Part shown: positions 17,743 to 26,444 of the stretch, one piece after another
How positions within the stretch are numbered: the stretch's first letter is position 1
Layout of the letters: every line of letters begins with the position of its first letter
Origin: Asticcacaulis biprosthecium C19
GTDB lineage: Bacteria; Pseudomonadota; Alphaproteobacteria; Caulobacterales; Caulobacteraceae
Direction of reading: 5' to 3'
Assembly (NCBI RefSeq): GCF_000204015.1
Contig: NZ_GL883080.1
Span: forward strand, 578,511-642,510
DNA: 64,000 bases
The notes under the pieces: generated by a model
What the model saw: only the letters and a program-made list of their open reading frames with translations
The model's database searches: none
Told to the model about the DNA's origin: nothing
Program-made: the position numbers and the translations under genes

Positions 17743-17952
17743 GTCTGGGCTTTCGGCTCCGGATTCGGTACCGACCATGATAGGAAGACCCGGTCTGTAA
17801 CGCAATCTCGCGCTTTCCGGATGATTAAGTTGTTCAATGGTCTGAGTTTTTCGCGAAATCTTCGCGATTTTTGGTCGCAACCGTTTACCTTGGCCTAACC
17901 GGTGCGTGTTAGGGTAACGCCCAACGAACGACACCGCCGGAGGATGTGACGC

Positions 17953-18738
17953 ATGTCATTAGGTACGGTCTTAGTGCTCGAAGATAGCCGCGTTCAGGCC
18001 CAACTGATCTCGAAAATGCTGACCGCCCTGGGCTGGTCGGCCGTTATGGCGTTCGACCACAAGACCGTCTACCAACTCCTGCGCAGCAGCAATGTCGACC
18101 TGTTGTTGCTCGATGTCTATATCGAAGGCGGCAATACCCTGCTGCACCTGCCGGAAATTCGCGACCTGTCGTGTGACATTCCAGTGGCGATCATGACAGC
18201 GGGCGGGGCAGGGGGGCAGGCCTTGAATGCGACGCTGAATGCTGCGCGCCGGGCTCAGGCCGATTTTGTCCTGCCCAAACCCTTCACGCCGACCGATCTG
18301 CGCGTCATCCTCGACGAAGCCTATCAGATGCGCCGGTCACCAACGCCGCCGAAGCACATTCTGGTGGTCGATGACTGCCGCGTTGTCCGCAAACTGACCA
18401 CGTCTGCGCTCGCCGAAAAAGGCTATCGCATCAGCGACGCCCGTTCGATGGAAGAGGCCTTCGAACGCATCGATATCGCCCATGTTGACGTTGTTATCAC
18501 CGATATTTTCATGCCCGGTATGGGGGGCATCGAAGGCATAGCCATCATCAAGGCGACCTGGCCTGAGGTCTCGATCATCGCCATGTCGGCCGGTGTCGAC
18601 CAAAAGGTCGGCAATACCCAGGCCCTGTCGGCGGCTCACCATATGGGCGCCCATGCCCTGCTGCCCAAGCCGTTTACGGCGTCGGATCTGTGCTTCCTTG
18701 TTGACGCCGTCCTGACCGAACGCAGTATCGCTGCTTGA
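17953..18738 (+). CDS. Tandem two-receiver response regulator without output domain
   Basis: 261 aa made of two CheY-like receivers. REC1 (about 1-125) has the acidic pair E10-D11, phospho-acceptor D54 (LLLLDVYIEGG) and K109 (VLPKPF). REC2 (about 134-258) has VVDD, D184 (VITDIFMPGMGG), S212 (MSAG) and K239 (LPKPF). Both look competent. There is no DNA-binding, GGDEF or enzymatic output domain, so it should act by protein-protein contact or as a phosphate sink. The paralogue at 18914 follows after 175 bp. SD GGAGG stands just upstream of the ATG. Confidence 0.9.
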   Translation: MSLGTVLVLEDSRVQAQLISKMLTALGWSAVMAFDHKTVYQLLRSSNVDLLLLDVYIEGGNTLLHLPEIRDLSCDIPVAIMTAGGAGGQALNATLNAARRAQADFVLPKPFTPTDLRVILDEAYQMRRSPTPPKHILVVDDCRVVRKLTTSALAEKGYRISDARSMEEAFERIDIAHVDVVITDIFMPGMGGIEGIAIIKATWPEVSIIAMSAGVDQKVGNTQALSAAHHMGAHALLPKPFTASDLCFLVDAVLTERSIAA

Positions 18739-18821
18739 AAACGGTTGCATAAATGTGTTTTGACGAAAGCGTCAATAATAACAACGTTTTACATGCGTTT
18801 TCAGCTTCTTAATGGTTTTGT

Positions 18822-18844
18822 TTGACACTTGATAAAAGGCTAAA
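18822..18844 (+). promoter_or_regulatory. Predicted Caulobacter-type housekeeping promoter
   Basis: TTGACAC (18822-18828), then 10 bp, then GCTAAA (18839-18844). This matches the Caulobacter sigma-73 pattern TTGACgs-N10-14-GCTAnAwc except at the last two -10 bases. It lies 70 bp before the ATG of the second double-receiver gene, giving that gene its own promoter. Confidence 0.5.
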
Positions 18845-18913
18845 GGCCCAGCAAGGGCAGACAAATTGGTCTAGAGCCGGATGGGGTTCCGGCCCAAGGC
18901 AAGGGAGGCGCGT

Positions 18914-19747
18914 ATGAATTTGGGCAGCGTGCTGATCCTGGACCAGAACCGGGAGCAAGCCCAGCGTATTTCGACGATGCTGGGAGCGCAAAAGTGGACG
19001 TCCGTCCTCAGCTTCGATCAGCGAATGGCTATGCGCCAGTTGAAGGCCAATCGTTTCCACCTGCTGCTGTTCGATGCCTATTCTGATGGTATCGCCAAGG
19101 CTGAAGTTCTGGGGAACCTGCGCGCGGAGTCGCATGACGCGCCCCTGGCCCTGATGTCCAACCATGTGTCGAAGGGCCAACTGATGAAGTCGGCCGCCGA
19201 CGCGGCGCATATGGCCGGCGCGGATTTCGTCCTGCCCAAGCCGTTCAACCAGGACAAGCTGAAAACCCTGCTGAACGATACCAACGCCTACCATCGCAAA
19301 CGGATGAAAGAACACCACATTCTGGTGGTCGAGGACGATCCGGAGCTGCGCGGCGACGTTTGCCGTGTGTTGAAACAGGTGGGTTACAAGGTAGCGTGGG
19401 CCGCCAATATGGAAGACGCCTTCTTCGACCATAATCTGGGCATGATCGACGTCGTGGTGACAGCGGTGCTAATCCCCGGTATCGGTGGTATCGAAGGTAC
19501 GGCCCAGATCAAGCGCGATTGGGAACATGTTCGCGTCGTGGCGGCTTCAGAAGGCGTCGACGACAAGATCACCGCTGTCCACGTCCTGGCCGCGGCCAAG
19601 GCTGCCGGCGCCGATGCTCTGTTGCCCAAGCCTTACACCATGCGTGACATGCTGTTGAGCGTGGCCAGCGTGATCCGTGCCAAGGACGCGCCGGAAGAGG
19701 TCACAACGGCCGCCCAGGACGCGATTGACGCCATCTTCGCGCGCTAA
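18914..19747 (+). CDS. Tandem two-receiver protein with one dead receiver (paralogue)
   Basis: 277 aa starting at the ATG at 18914 behind GGGAGG. It aligns residue for residue with the upstream protein. REC1 keeps D54 (LLLFDAYSDG) and K109, but the acidic pair has become D10-Q11. REC2 keeps E140-D141-D142 and K239 (LLPKPY), but the phospho-acceptor is replaced by Ala: VVVTAVLIPGIGG (A184) against VVITDIFMPGMGG in the partner. REC2 therefore cannot be phosphorylated in the normal way and is a pseudo-receiver. The C-terminal tail is about 20 residues longer than in the paralogue. The pair is a tandem duplication that has diverged in function. Confidence 0.9.
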   Translation: MNLGSVLILDQNREQAQRISTMLGAQKWTSVLSFDQRMAMRQLKANRFHLLLFDAYSDGIAKAEVLGNLRAESHDAPLALMSNHVSKGQLMKSAADAAHMAGADFVLPKPFNQDKLKTLLNDTNAYHRKRMKEHHILVVEDDPELRGDVCRVLKQVGYKVAWAANMEDAFFDHNLGMIDVVVTAVLIPGIGGIEGTAQIKRDWEHVRVVAASEGVDDKITAVHVLAAAKAAGADALLPKPYTMRDMLLSVASVIRAKDAPEEVTTAAQDAIDAIFAR

Positions 19748-19750
19748 CCT

Positions 19751-21184
19751 TTAAAACAACACGTGCGGGTTCATGATCCGCTTGGGGTCGAGTGACGTCC
19801 GTACCGCCTGCATCGCTGCGATCGTCACCGGATCCTTGTACAGCAAAGCCTCACCGGTCTTCATACGGCCCAGCCCGTGCTCAGCCGAGATCGAGCCGGC
19901 GTAGGCGTGGACCAGGTCATGAACCACCTTGGCGCCGGCGTCGCGCAAACCATTGAATTCCCCCGCATCCATGCCTTCCGGCACGATGACGTTGAAGTGG
20001 ACATTGCCGTCCCCGACGTGACCGAAGGCCACCAGCCGTGCGCCCGGCAGGAAATCCTGCACCGCCTTGTCGCCTTCGATAATGTATTCGGCCATGCGTG
20101 ACAGCGGCACAGAGATGTCGTGCTTCCACGCCGGTCCTTCGGCCTTTTCCGCCGCCGAATGGTCCTCGCGCAGGCGCCAGAACTCCGCCGCCTGGGCCTC
20201 GTTCTGGGCGATGACGCCGTCCAGGATCAGGTCCTCTTCGAAGGCCGCGCCCAAAACCCGTTCCATGCTGGCCGCCGCGCCGTCCGGATCGCCCGACGCC
20301 ACTTCGATCAGCGCATACCACGGATACTCTGCTTCCAGCGGTTCGCGCGTATCGGGAATATGCTTCAGCACCAGCGACAGGCCATAGCGGCCCATCAGCT
20401 CAAACGCCTCGACCTGACCGCCGGTCTCCTGCTTGGCGCGGACCAGCAGATCAATGGCCTTCTGCGCGGATTCGAAGGCGACAATGGCGGTCGAGCGCGA
20501 ATTCATGATCGGGAACAGCTTCAGCGATGCGGCGGTGATGATGCCCAGCGTCCCTTCGGCGCCGATGAACAACTGCTTCAGGTCGTAACCGGTATTGTCC
20601 TTACGTAGCCGCTTCAGGCCGTGAAAGATGTCGCCATTCGGCAGCACGACTTCCAGACCCGATACCAGGTCGCGCGTCACGCCATAACGCAGCACCGCCG
20701 TGCCGCCGGCATTGGTCGAGATGACGCCGCCGACCGTGGCTGTCCCTTCGGCCGCCAGCGACAGCGGGAAGTAGCGCCCGGCACCTTCGGCGATCTGCTG
20801 GACCTCCAACAGGGTCAGGCCGCTTTCCAGCACCATGGTGTCGTCGGTGGGCGCGACATCGCGCACTGTCTTCATGCGATCCAGGGAAATCAGGATCTCG
20901 CCGAACGGGATTTGGCCGCCAACCAAACCCGTATTTCCGCCCTGGGGCGTGATGGCCACGCCGGCGTCGAAACAGATCTTCACCACGGCGGAAACTTCCT
21001 CGGTCGTCTTGGGAAGAACGAGGAGAGGGGTGTGGCCCTTCCACTTGCCGCGCCATTCCGTCAGTTTGGGGTCAACACGGCTGGGGTCCTGACTCCAGCC
21101 GGCCTCTCCGACCACGGCCTTGATACGGGCAATGACCTCAGCGGCGACGGCAGGTGTTTCAACAGCAGGGGCGGGCGTGGACAT
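19751..21184 (-). CDS. FAD-binding D-2-hydroxyacid dehydrogenase (GlcD/D2HGDH family)
   Basis: FAD_binding_4 (PCMH) oxidoreductase of 477 aa that oxidises a D-2-hydroxyacid such as D-lactate, D-2-hydroxyglutarate or glycolate, probably passing electrons to the quinone pool or ETF. FAD-binding segments PQGGNTGLVGGQIPFGEI, AEGTATVGGVISTNAGG and FIGAEGTLGIITAASLKLFP are clear. The C-terminal half has the FAD-oxidase_C signature AFGHVGDGNVHFNV and the ending SISAEHGLGRMKT. The glycine-rich loop is closest in character to the D-2-hydroxyglutarate dehydrogenase branch. It is divergent from the NUDIX gene, 51 bp between starts. Confidence 0.88.
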   Translation of the reverse strand: MSTPAPAVETPAVAAEVIARIKAVVGEAGWSQDPSRVDPKLTEWRGKWKGHTPLLVLPKTTEEVSAVVKICFDAGVAITPQGGNTGLVGGQIPFGEILISLDRMKTVRDVAPTDDTMVLESGLTLLEVQQIAEGAGRYFPLSLAAEGTATVGGVISTNAGGTAVLRYGVTRDLVSGLEVVLPNGDIFHGLKRLRKDNTGYDLKQLFIGAEGTLGIITAASLKLFPIMNSRSTAIVAFESAQKAIDLLVRAKQETGGQVEAFELMGRYGLSLVLKHIPDTREPLEAEYPWYALIEVASGDPDGAAASMERVLGAAFEEDLILDGVIAQNEAQAAEFWRLREDHSAAEKAEGPAWKHDISVPLSRMAEYIIEGDKAVQDFLPGARLVAFGHVGDGNVHFNVIVPEGMDAGEFNGLRDAGAKVVHDLVHAYAGSISAEHGLGRMKTGEALLYKDPVTIAAMQAVRTSLDPKRIMNPHVLF

Positions 21185-21235
21185 CGGCGGGACCTTGTTG
21201 GACTATGGCGCTGCGTTAAGCGAGAGAATCGGCAA

Positions 21236-21673
21236 GTGCAAGCCACAAAACCTAACTCAGACGGTCAGCCCACCTTAAACCAAGATGGCTTACATCCCAT
21301 CCCGGCGGTGGGCGTGGTTTGCCGACGCGGCGAAGAAGTCCTGCTGATCCGCCGTGGTCGCCCGCCCAGGCTCGGCGAATGGTCGATCCCCGGCGGCAAG
21401 GTGATGTGGGGCGAGAACCTGATCGACGCCGCCCTGCGCGAACTGGCCGAAGAAACCGGAATCGTCGCCACAATTAGCCATTTGGTTGAAGTCTACGAAA
21501 TTATCGACTCCCGGTTTCACTATGTTTTGATTGATTACGCCGCCGACTGGATATCGGGTGAACCCAGACCCGGTGACGATGCCGATGAAGCGCGGTTTTT
21601 CAACATGGAAGAGGCGCTGAAAACCGTTGCACAGCCTGACCTTCGTGACGTTTTGCTCAAGGCATTTGGTTAA
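21236..21673 (+). CDS. NUDIX hydrolase (145 aa)
   Basis: Hydrolyses a nucleoside-diphosphate-linked substrate. The complete NUDIX box is present: GKVMWGENLIDAALRELAEETGIV (G-x5-E-x7-REUxEExGU). The preceding strand GEEVLLIRRGRPPRLGEWSIPGG is typical of ADP-ribose or mutator-type pyrophosphatases. There is no ATG between the divergent gene and the domain, so I use the GTG at 21236, giving VQATKPNSDG. The in-frame open stretch that extends far upstream to 20621 is antisense to the FAD dehydrogenase gene and is not real coding sequence. Confidence 0.85.
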   Translation: MQATKPNSDGQPTLNQDGLHPIPAVGVVCRRGEEVLLIRRGRPPRLGEWSIPGGKVMWGENLIDAALRELAEETGIVATISHLVEVYEIIDSRFHYVLIDYAADWISGEPRPGDDADEARFFNMEEALKTVAQPDLRDVLLKAFG

Positions 21674-21971
21674 AAAAGCGCCTGCCGCGCGAAGCTGCAG
21701 ATGGTCCCCGTACAACCGCCGTCATATTGCGGCAAAATAGCCGCGAACAGTGTTATATTTTTACGCGCCACGCGCGAATGCTTGATAATTCGTTAAAAAA
21801 CCACTAAGAATTTCTTAACGGCGCTTTTCGGCTGGGGGTAACTCCATGGCGGACATCGCCGCCGAGGTCAGTCCGCACCCCTCCCGGCGTGAGGACCACC
21901 CCCTAAAAAAACGACCGGCAGAAAAACAGCCGGATGTGATGGTTTTGGTGAGTCTTTTAAGGAGTACCAGT
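21674..21971. other. Leader/promoter region of the small exported peptide gene
   Basis: About 300 bp, AT-richer than its surroundings. An open stretch in frame with the peptide starts at 21846 but has no ribosome-binding site and reads like non-coding sequence. I expect the promoter and a 5' untranslated leader here but cannot place the boxes with confidence. Confidence 0.4.
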
Positions 21972-22079
21972 ATGAAGAAGTTGATCCTCGCCGTTGCCGC
22001 CCTTGCTGCGGTTGCCGGCGCCGTTGTCGTTGCCAGCCCGGCTTCGGCGATCCCGCCTGTATGGTGTCCCTACTGCTAA
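21972..22079 (+). CDS. Exported 35-residue peptide precursor with Cys-x2-Cys tail
   Basis: The ATG at 21972 follows AAGGAG with 8-base spacing. The product is a short signal peptide (MKKLILAVAALAAVAGAVVV, then ASPASA) ending in a good signal-peptidase I site, AxA. Cleavage would release only nine residues, IPPVWCPYC. The gene has its own intrinsic terminator 22 bp downstream and stands 141 bp before a hybrid histidine kinase in the same orientation. The signal peptide, SD, terminator and GC-rich third positions support a real gene. The function is unknown; a signalling or metal/redox peptide is conceivable. I recognise no family. Confidence 0.7.
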   Translation: MKKLILAVAALAAVAGAVVVASPASAIPPVWCPYC

Positions 22080-22100
22080 GTCGGGCGACATAAATCGAGA

Positions 22101-22133
22101 ACGGGCAGGGGCTGAGGCTGCTGCCCGTTTTTT
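22101..22133 (+). terminator. Intrinsic terminator after the peptide gene
   Basis: Stem acgggcag (22101-22108) pairs with ctgcccgt (22121-22128) around a 12-base loop, followed by a run of T (22128-22133). It should separate most transcription of the peptide gene from the kinase gene behind it. Confidence 0.85.
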
Positions 22134-22220
22134 ATTGCGCTTCGATACAGAATATGGCGAACCAATTAAGTGAATTCTAAGGTCTGTGTAGTAGAAATCC
22201 TGTGAATTTACGGAATCGCT

Positions 22221-24821
22221 ATGGCGCTCACCGAACTGTTACTGCACAGAAAACCTAGCCCATTTCGGCTGTTTTTACCCTTTTTGGTAGGTTTGTATTG
22301 TCTTGCCTTCATCCCATCAGTTGGGTGGGCAGCCCCCGTCGCTGCGCTCAGCGGTTCGACCCACCAGCAAAAGATGCTGGATGCTTATCAATTGCTGGAA
22401 GCAATGCCCTTCGTCTACAGTAACGATGAGGTCGATAATTTTGGAAACATCGCTCTGGGACTTACCGGAAAAAGCCGACTATATGCGACCTGGCGCCTAC
22501 TATACGCATATAAGGACATGTTGAACGGCCCGAAGATGCAATACTGGCGGGATCGTGTGCGCTCGGAGGCGCGCCGCAGTGGAGATGCGGACCTTGATCT
22601 GCTGGCACGGTTCATGTGGCAGGCGTATGAAAACGAGTTGAACGGATTTGCGATCCTTAGTGACAGGGAATGGGATGTTTATCTGACGGCACCCAACAGT
22701 GTTGTGCGAAATGCTGCTACTCTAGAGCGAGAGCGTCAGGCTCAATATCTCAAGCAATGGGCTGAAGCCATTGACCTAGGCGAAGAGCTTAATATAAGTC
22801 TTATAAGCGAGGGCGCCGAGGCCGAAGCGCTACGAATTGTTTCCGAACGTTCGCTGGCCTACAACATGCTTAAGGTTGGCGACTACGACAGCTATGCCGA
22901 ACACATGTTGATGGCGGCTATATTGTCTCGCAAGCACGCCTTTTTTCTACAAAAAATGAGCCTCATCAACGACTTGGCGACTTTTGCTGTTCAAGACAAT
23001 GACGTTCCGACCGCCTATCTTTTTCAAAAACTTCATGCTCGGTACGTCAGGAAGCATGGTGTCGAGGAGTTACGTGCTTGGGATCAAGGCCTATGCGCCG
23101 TGGTGGCCGATAAGGCCGAGGACTATCGAGCGGTCATTGAATGTCTGAAAGGCTCCGAAGTTACGCGTGGAGTTGTGTCAAGCGGGCACGATGGTCTTAA
23201 ATTGATGCTCCTGGCAAATGCCTATGCCAAAATTGGCGACAACCGAAACGCGCGCGCCTATCTGGCTAAGCTGCAAGCCGTGCCACCAGCCGTATTTCCG
23301 CGGAGCACCCTTTTCGACTCCTATGTCGGAGCCTATGTCAAAGCGAATGACGGGCGCTATCAAGAGGCGTTTCATGAGATGGGCGAGGTGCAACTGGCCT
23401 ATCGCCGCAAGGACGAGCAGGCACGTGTTGCTTCGGTCCAAGACATGTACAAGGCCTTGCGCAAGGAATTGGACAGCAAAACGCAGGAAAGTCGACTTCT
23501 GGTCAAACAGGTTCAAATGCGCAACCTGCTGCTGTGGGCAGCCGGTCTAATCGCGATACTCCTGGCCGTGATCAGTGTCGGGAGTGCCTTCTGGGTCCTG
23601 CGTATGCGCCGTCTGCATCGCAACCTGAATGAAGCTCACGAACATGCCGAGGCTGCCAACGCTGCCAAGTCGCGTTTTCTGGCCGTTATGAGCCACGAAC
23701 TACGGACCCCGCTGAACGGCATGCTGGGCATGGCCCAGACCCTGAAGAAGGGCGATCTCAACGGCGCCCAGCGTGAACAGGTCGATATCATGGTCGATTC
23801 CGGCGAAACCCTTCTGGCCCTGCTGAACGACGTGCTGGACATGTCGCGCATCGAAGCCGGCAAGGTTGAATTGGCGCCGTCGCCGGCCACCATGAAGGAC
23901 ATGGTCGACCGGGTGGTCAATACCTATCACCCCTTGTTGGGTGCGAAGGACGTTGTTCTTAGCTATCACCTTGACGAGGGCGCCAACCGGATCATGTCGT
24001 TCGACGTGCTGCGTGTCTATCAGTGCCTGTCCAACCTAGTCTCCAATGCCATCAAGTTCACCGAAATGGGCTCAGTCCGTATCAATGTCTCGGTGACAGA
24101 GCAAAGCGACGGCTGTCAGGTCCGCTGCGAGGTCAAGGACACCGGCATCGGCATGAGCAAGGCTGTGATCGACAAGCTGTTCGAAGCCTACAGCCAGGCT
24201 GACGCGATGACCGTGCGCAAATATGGCGGCTCGGGCCTGGGCCTGTCGATTAGCCGCCGCCTGGCCGAACTGATGGGGGGCACCCTCAGCGTCACCAGCG
24301 ACGAGAACAAGGGCTCGACCTTCGTCCTGACGTTCCACGCAGGCGCTGTCAGCGAAGTCGCGAAGGCCGAGCCGATTTCGGCTTCGATTATCGCGGAAGA
24401 CGACGACACCCTGCCGGGCACGAGTATCCTGCTGGTTGATGACCACCCGATCAACCGCAAGGTCGCGCGGTTGTTCCTAGAGCCCTTTGGCTTCGACATC
24501 ACCGAAGCTGCCGACGGCCAGGAAGCCCTCGACCTCGACATGTCGCGCTTCGATCTGGTGTTAATGGACCTGAACATGCCGCGCATGGGCGGTCTGGAGG
24601 CCACCCGTATCTTCCGCGCCGGCGAAGCGCGAGGTCGCCGCCTGCCGATCGTCGCCCTGACGGCGGACGCCATGCAGGACCAGGTCGCCGCCTGCCACGC
24701 GGCCGGTATGGACGCCCATATCGCCAAGCCGATCGTCATGGATACCCTGATCGAAACGGTGACCCGCCTGCTGCACCTGGCGGATGACGACCACGCCGCG
24801 GCTAAGGCCGAGAGTGCGTAG
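22221..24821 (+). CDS. Hybrid histidine kinase with large periplasmic sensor (866 aa)
   Basis: The N-terminal signal/membrane segment (about 16-37, cleavage plausible after GWAA) is followed by a 390-residue, mostly helical periplasmic domain that looks TPR-like (for example the repeat around LANAYAKIGDNRNARAYLAKL). A membrane helix spans about 435-462. Cytoplasmic part: HisKA with H492 (MSHELRTPLNGML), HATPase with NLVSNAIKF, DTGIGMS and GGSGLGLSISRRL, then a receiver with VDDH, phospho-acceptor D783 (LVLMDLNMPRMGG) and K in HIAKPI. No Hpt domain is present, so a separate phosphotransfer protein is expected. The sensor half is visibly AT-richer than the kinase half. The peptide gene just upstream is a candidate ligand source. 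Confidence 0.92.
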   Translation: MALTELLLHRKPSPFRLFLPFLVGLYCLAFIPSVGWAAPVAALSGSTHQQKMLDAYQLLEAMPFVYSNDEVDNFGNIALGLTGKSRLYATWRLLYAYKDMLNGPKMQYWRDRVRSEARRSGDADLDLLARFMWQAYENELNGFAILSDREWDVYLTAPNSVVRNAATLERERQAQYLKQWAEAIDLGEELNISLISEGAEAEALRIVSERSLAYNMLKVGDYDSYAEHMLMAAILSRKHAFFLQKMSLINDLATFAVQDNDVPTAYLFQKLHARYVRKHGVEELRAWDQGLCAVVADKAEDYRAVIECLKGSEVTRGVVSSGHDGLKLMLLANAYAKIGDNRNARAYLAKLQAVPPAVFPRSTLFDSYVGAYVKANDGRYQEAFHEMGEVQLAYRRKDEQARVASVQDMYKALRKELDSKTQESRLLVKQVQMRNLLLWAAGLIAILLAVISVGSAFWVLRMRRLHRNLNEAHEHAEAANAAKSRFLAVMSHELRTPLNGMLGMAQTLKKGDLNGAQREQVDIMVDSGETLLALLNDVLDMSRIEAGKVELAPSPATMKDMVDRVVNTYHPLLGAKDVVLSYHLDEGANRIMSFDVLRVYQCLSNLVSNAIKFTEMGSVRINVSVTEQSDGCQVRCEVKDTGIGMSKAVIDKLFEAYSQADAMTVRKYGGSGLGLSISRRLAELMGGTLSVTSDENKGSTFVLTFHAGAVSEVAKAEPISASIIAEDDDTLPGTSILLVDDHPINRKVARLFLEPFGFDITEAADGQEALDLDMSRFDLVLMDLNMPRMGGLEATRIFRAGEARGRRLPIVALTADAMQDQVAACHAAGMDAHIAKPIVMDTLIETVTRLLHLADDDHAAAKAESA

Positions 24822-24917
24822 GTCACGGTGATTTGACGTTTCTTCGATTGCGCGCGTATCGTCTGACCACCATATAGATGTCAGTCCGATTCTGCGGACT
24901 TAAAGGGGGCCTTTACT

Positions 24918-25859
24918 ATGGCAGCTATTTCGATTTTTGCGGTCGTGCTTTTCATCCTGGCGATCGTCATTGTCTTCAGTATTGTCAAAATTGTTCCACA
25001 AGGCTTTGAATTTACCGTCGAACGGTTTGGGCGCTACACGCGAACACTCAAGCCCGGCATTTCTTTTCTGACCCCATTTGTCGAGGCCGTCGGCCGCCGC
25101 GTCAACATGATGGAGCGGGTCGTCGATGTCCCGCAGCAAGAGGTCATCACCAAGGACAATGTGGTCGTCAAGGTCGATGGCATCGTCTTTACTCAGGTCA
25201 TGGATGCCTCGCTTGCTGCCTATCGGGTCGACAATCTCGACAACGCCATCACGCAACTGTCTATGACCAATCTGCGCACGGTCGTCGGGTCTATGGAACT
25301 GGACGAGGTCCTGTCACAGCGCGACTCGATCAATTCGCGCCTGCTGAACGTCATCGATCACGCCACCTCCCCGTGGGGGATGAAGGTCAACCGCATCGAG
25401 ATCAAGGATCTGCGCCCGCCGCACGACATCACCGACTCGATGGCGCGCCAGATGAAGGCCGAACGCGAACGCCGCGCCGTCATCATCGAGGCCGAAGGCG
25501 AGAAACAGGCAGCCATCACCCGCGCCGAAGGCAAGAAGCAGGCGGCCGTGCTGGAGTCCGAGGGCCGCAAGGAAGCCGCCTTCCGCGACGCCGAGGCGCG
25601 TGAGCGCTCCGCTGAAGCCGAAGCCCGCGCGACCGATATGGTGTCCCAGGCCATCGCCAAGGGCGATGTCAATGCCATCAACTACTTTGTCGCCCAGAAA
25701 TATGTCGAGGCCTTCGGCAAGTTCGCCGACTCGCCCAACCAGAAGACCCTGATCCTGCCCGCCGAACTGGGCAGCCTGGCCGGTACCTTGGGCGGTGTCA
25801 TCGAACTGATCAAGTCGGTCAACACCAGCAATCCGCCGGCGCCGCCGGCGCGCAAGTAG
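24918..25859 (+). CDS. qmcA: SPFH/stomatin-family membrane protein (QmcA-like)
   Basis: 313 aa. An N-terminal membrane helix (about 5-25), a band-7/SPFH domain (IVPQGFEFTVERFGRYTRTLKPG ... VGSMELDEVLSQRDSIN), and then a charged coiled coil with AEGEKQAA/AEGKKQAA/SEGRKEAA repeats (about 185-225). The Pro/Ala tail is short. Such proteins form large ring or cage assemblies in the inner membrane that organise microdomains and proteases such as FtsH. It is followed 11 bp later by an NfeD-type gene, the usual partner. Confidence 0.93.
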   Translation: MAAISIFAVVLFILAIVIVFSIVKIVPQGFEFTVERFGRYTRTLKPGISFLTPFVEAVGRRVNMMERVVDVPQQEVITKDNVVVKVDGIVFTQVMDASLAAYRVDNLDNAITQLSMTNLRTVVGSMELDEVLSQRDSINSRLLNVIDHATSPWGMKVNRIEIKDLRPPHDITDSMARQMKAERERRAVIIEAEGEKQAAITRAEGKKQAAVLESEGRKEAAFRDAEARERSAEAEARATDMVSQAIAKGDVNAINYFVAQKYVEAFGKFADSPNQKTLILPAELGSLAGTLGGVIELIKSVNTSNPPAPPARK

Positions 25860-25870
25860 GGGAGGGCGCC

Positions 25871-26359
25871 ATGACGGATGTCTTCCTCATCCCGCCAATG
25901 GGTTTGCAGGCCTTCTGGATCTGGCTGACCTTCGGCATTCTGCTGCTGGGGCTGGAAGTATTTCTGGGCACGCAATGGCTTCTGTGGTCTGCCGCGGCGG
26001 CGGGGCTGGTGGCGGTCGTGTGCCTGACCGGGCTTCCCTTCGGTCTGGTCGCCCAGGTCATCGTCTTCGCCATCCTCAGCATAGGCGGTGCGCTGCTGAC
26101 CCGCAAATTCCTGAAGGTCCCGGGGCTTGGTCCGGACGTCAACGATCCGCATGTCCGGATGTTGGGCAAGGAGGCGGAAATCCTCAGCGGATTCGCCCTG
26201 GTGGCCGGCGGTGAACGCACGGGCCGGGTCATGTTCGACGGTGTCGAGTGGCCGGCCGTGCTGAAAGAAGACGCCGGCGATATCAAGCTCAAGGATAAGG
26301 ACCGGGTGGTGATCGAGCGCATCCACGAGGGGCGGCTGTACGTCAAGCCGGCCGAGTAG
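25871..26359 (+). CDS. NfeD-like membrane protein (162 aa)
   Basis: Short NfeD1b-type protein. Two or three membrane helices (about 14-75) precede a C-terminal OB-fold domain (about 90-160: LGKEAEILSGFALVAGGERTGRVMFDGVEWPAVL). These proteins pair with SPFH proteins in one operon, as here (11-bp gap), and are thought to anchor or stabilise them. The serine-protease domain of long NfeD proteins is absent, as expected for this class. GGAGG precedes the ATG. Confidence 0.9.
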   Translation: MTDVFLIPPMGLQAFWIWLTFGILLLGLEVFLGTQWLLWSAAAAGLVAVVCLTGLPFGLVAQVIVFAILSIGGALLTRKFLKVPGLGPDVNDPHVRMLGKEAEILSGFALVAGGERTGRVMFDGVEWPAVLKEDAGDIKLKDKDRVVIERIHEGRLYVKPAE

Positions 26360-26444
26360 CTTCCCTTGCGGCAACAGGCTTTGCGCTTGCCAAAGTGGAA
26401 AATCGGGTTTCCAATAAGGGCATAGATCCCAGGGAAACGCCGAC

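Noticed and set aside
18760-18775. Small hairpin ttgacg-aaag-cgtcaa between the two receiver genes
   Set aside because: The stem is only 6 bp and has no T-run; it is probably incidental and too weak to call a terminator.
20621-21235. Long in-frame extension upstream of the NUDIX gene
   Set aside because: It runs antisense through the FAD dehydrogenase gene and adds no domain; the NUDIX protein is complete from the GTG at 21236.
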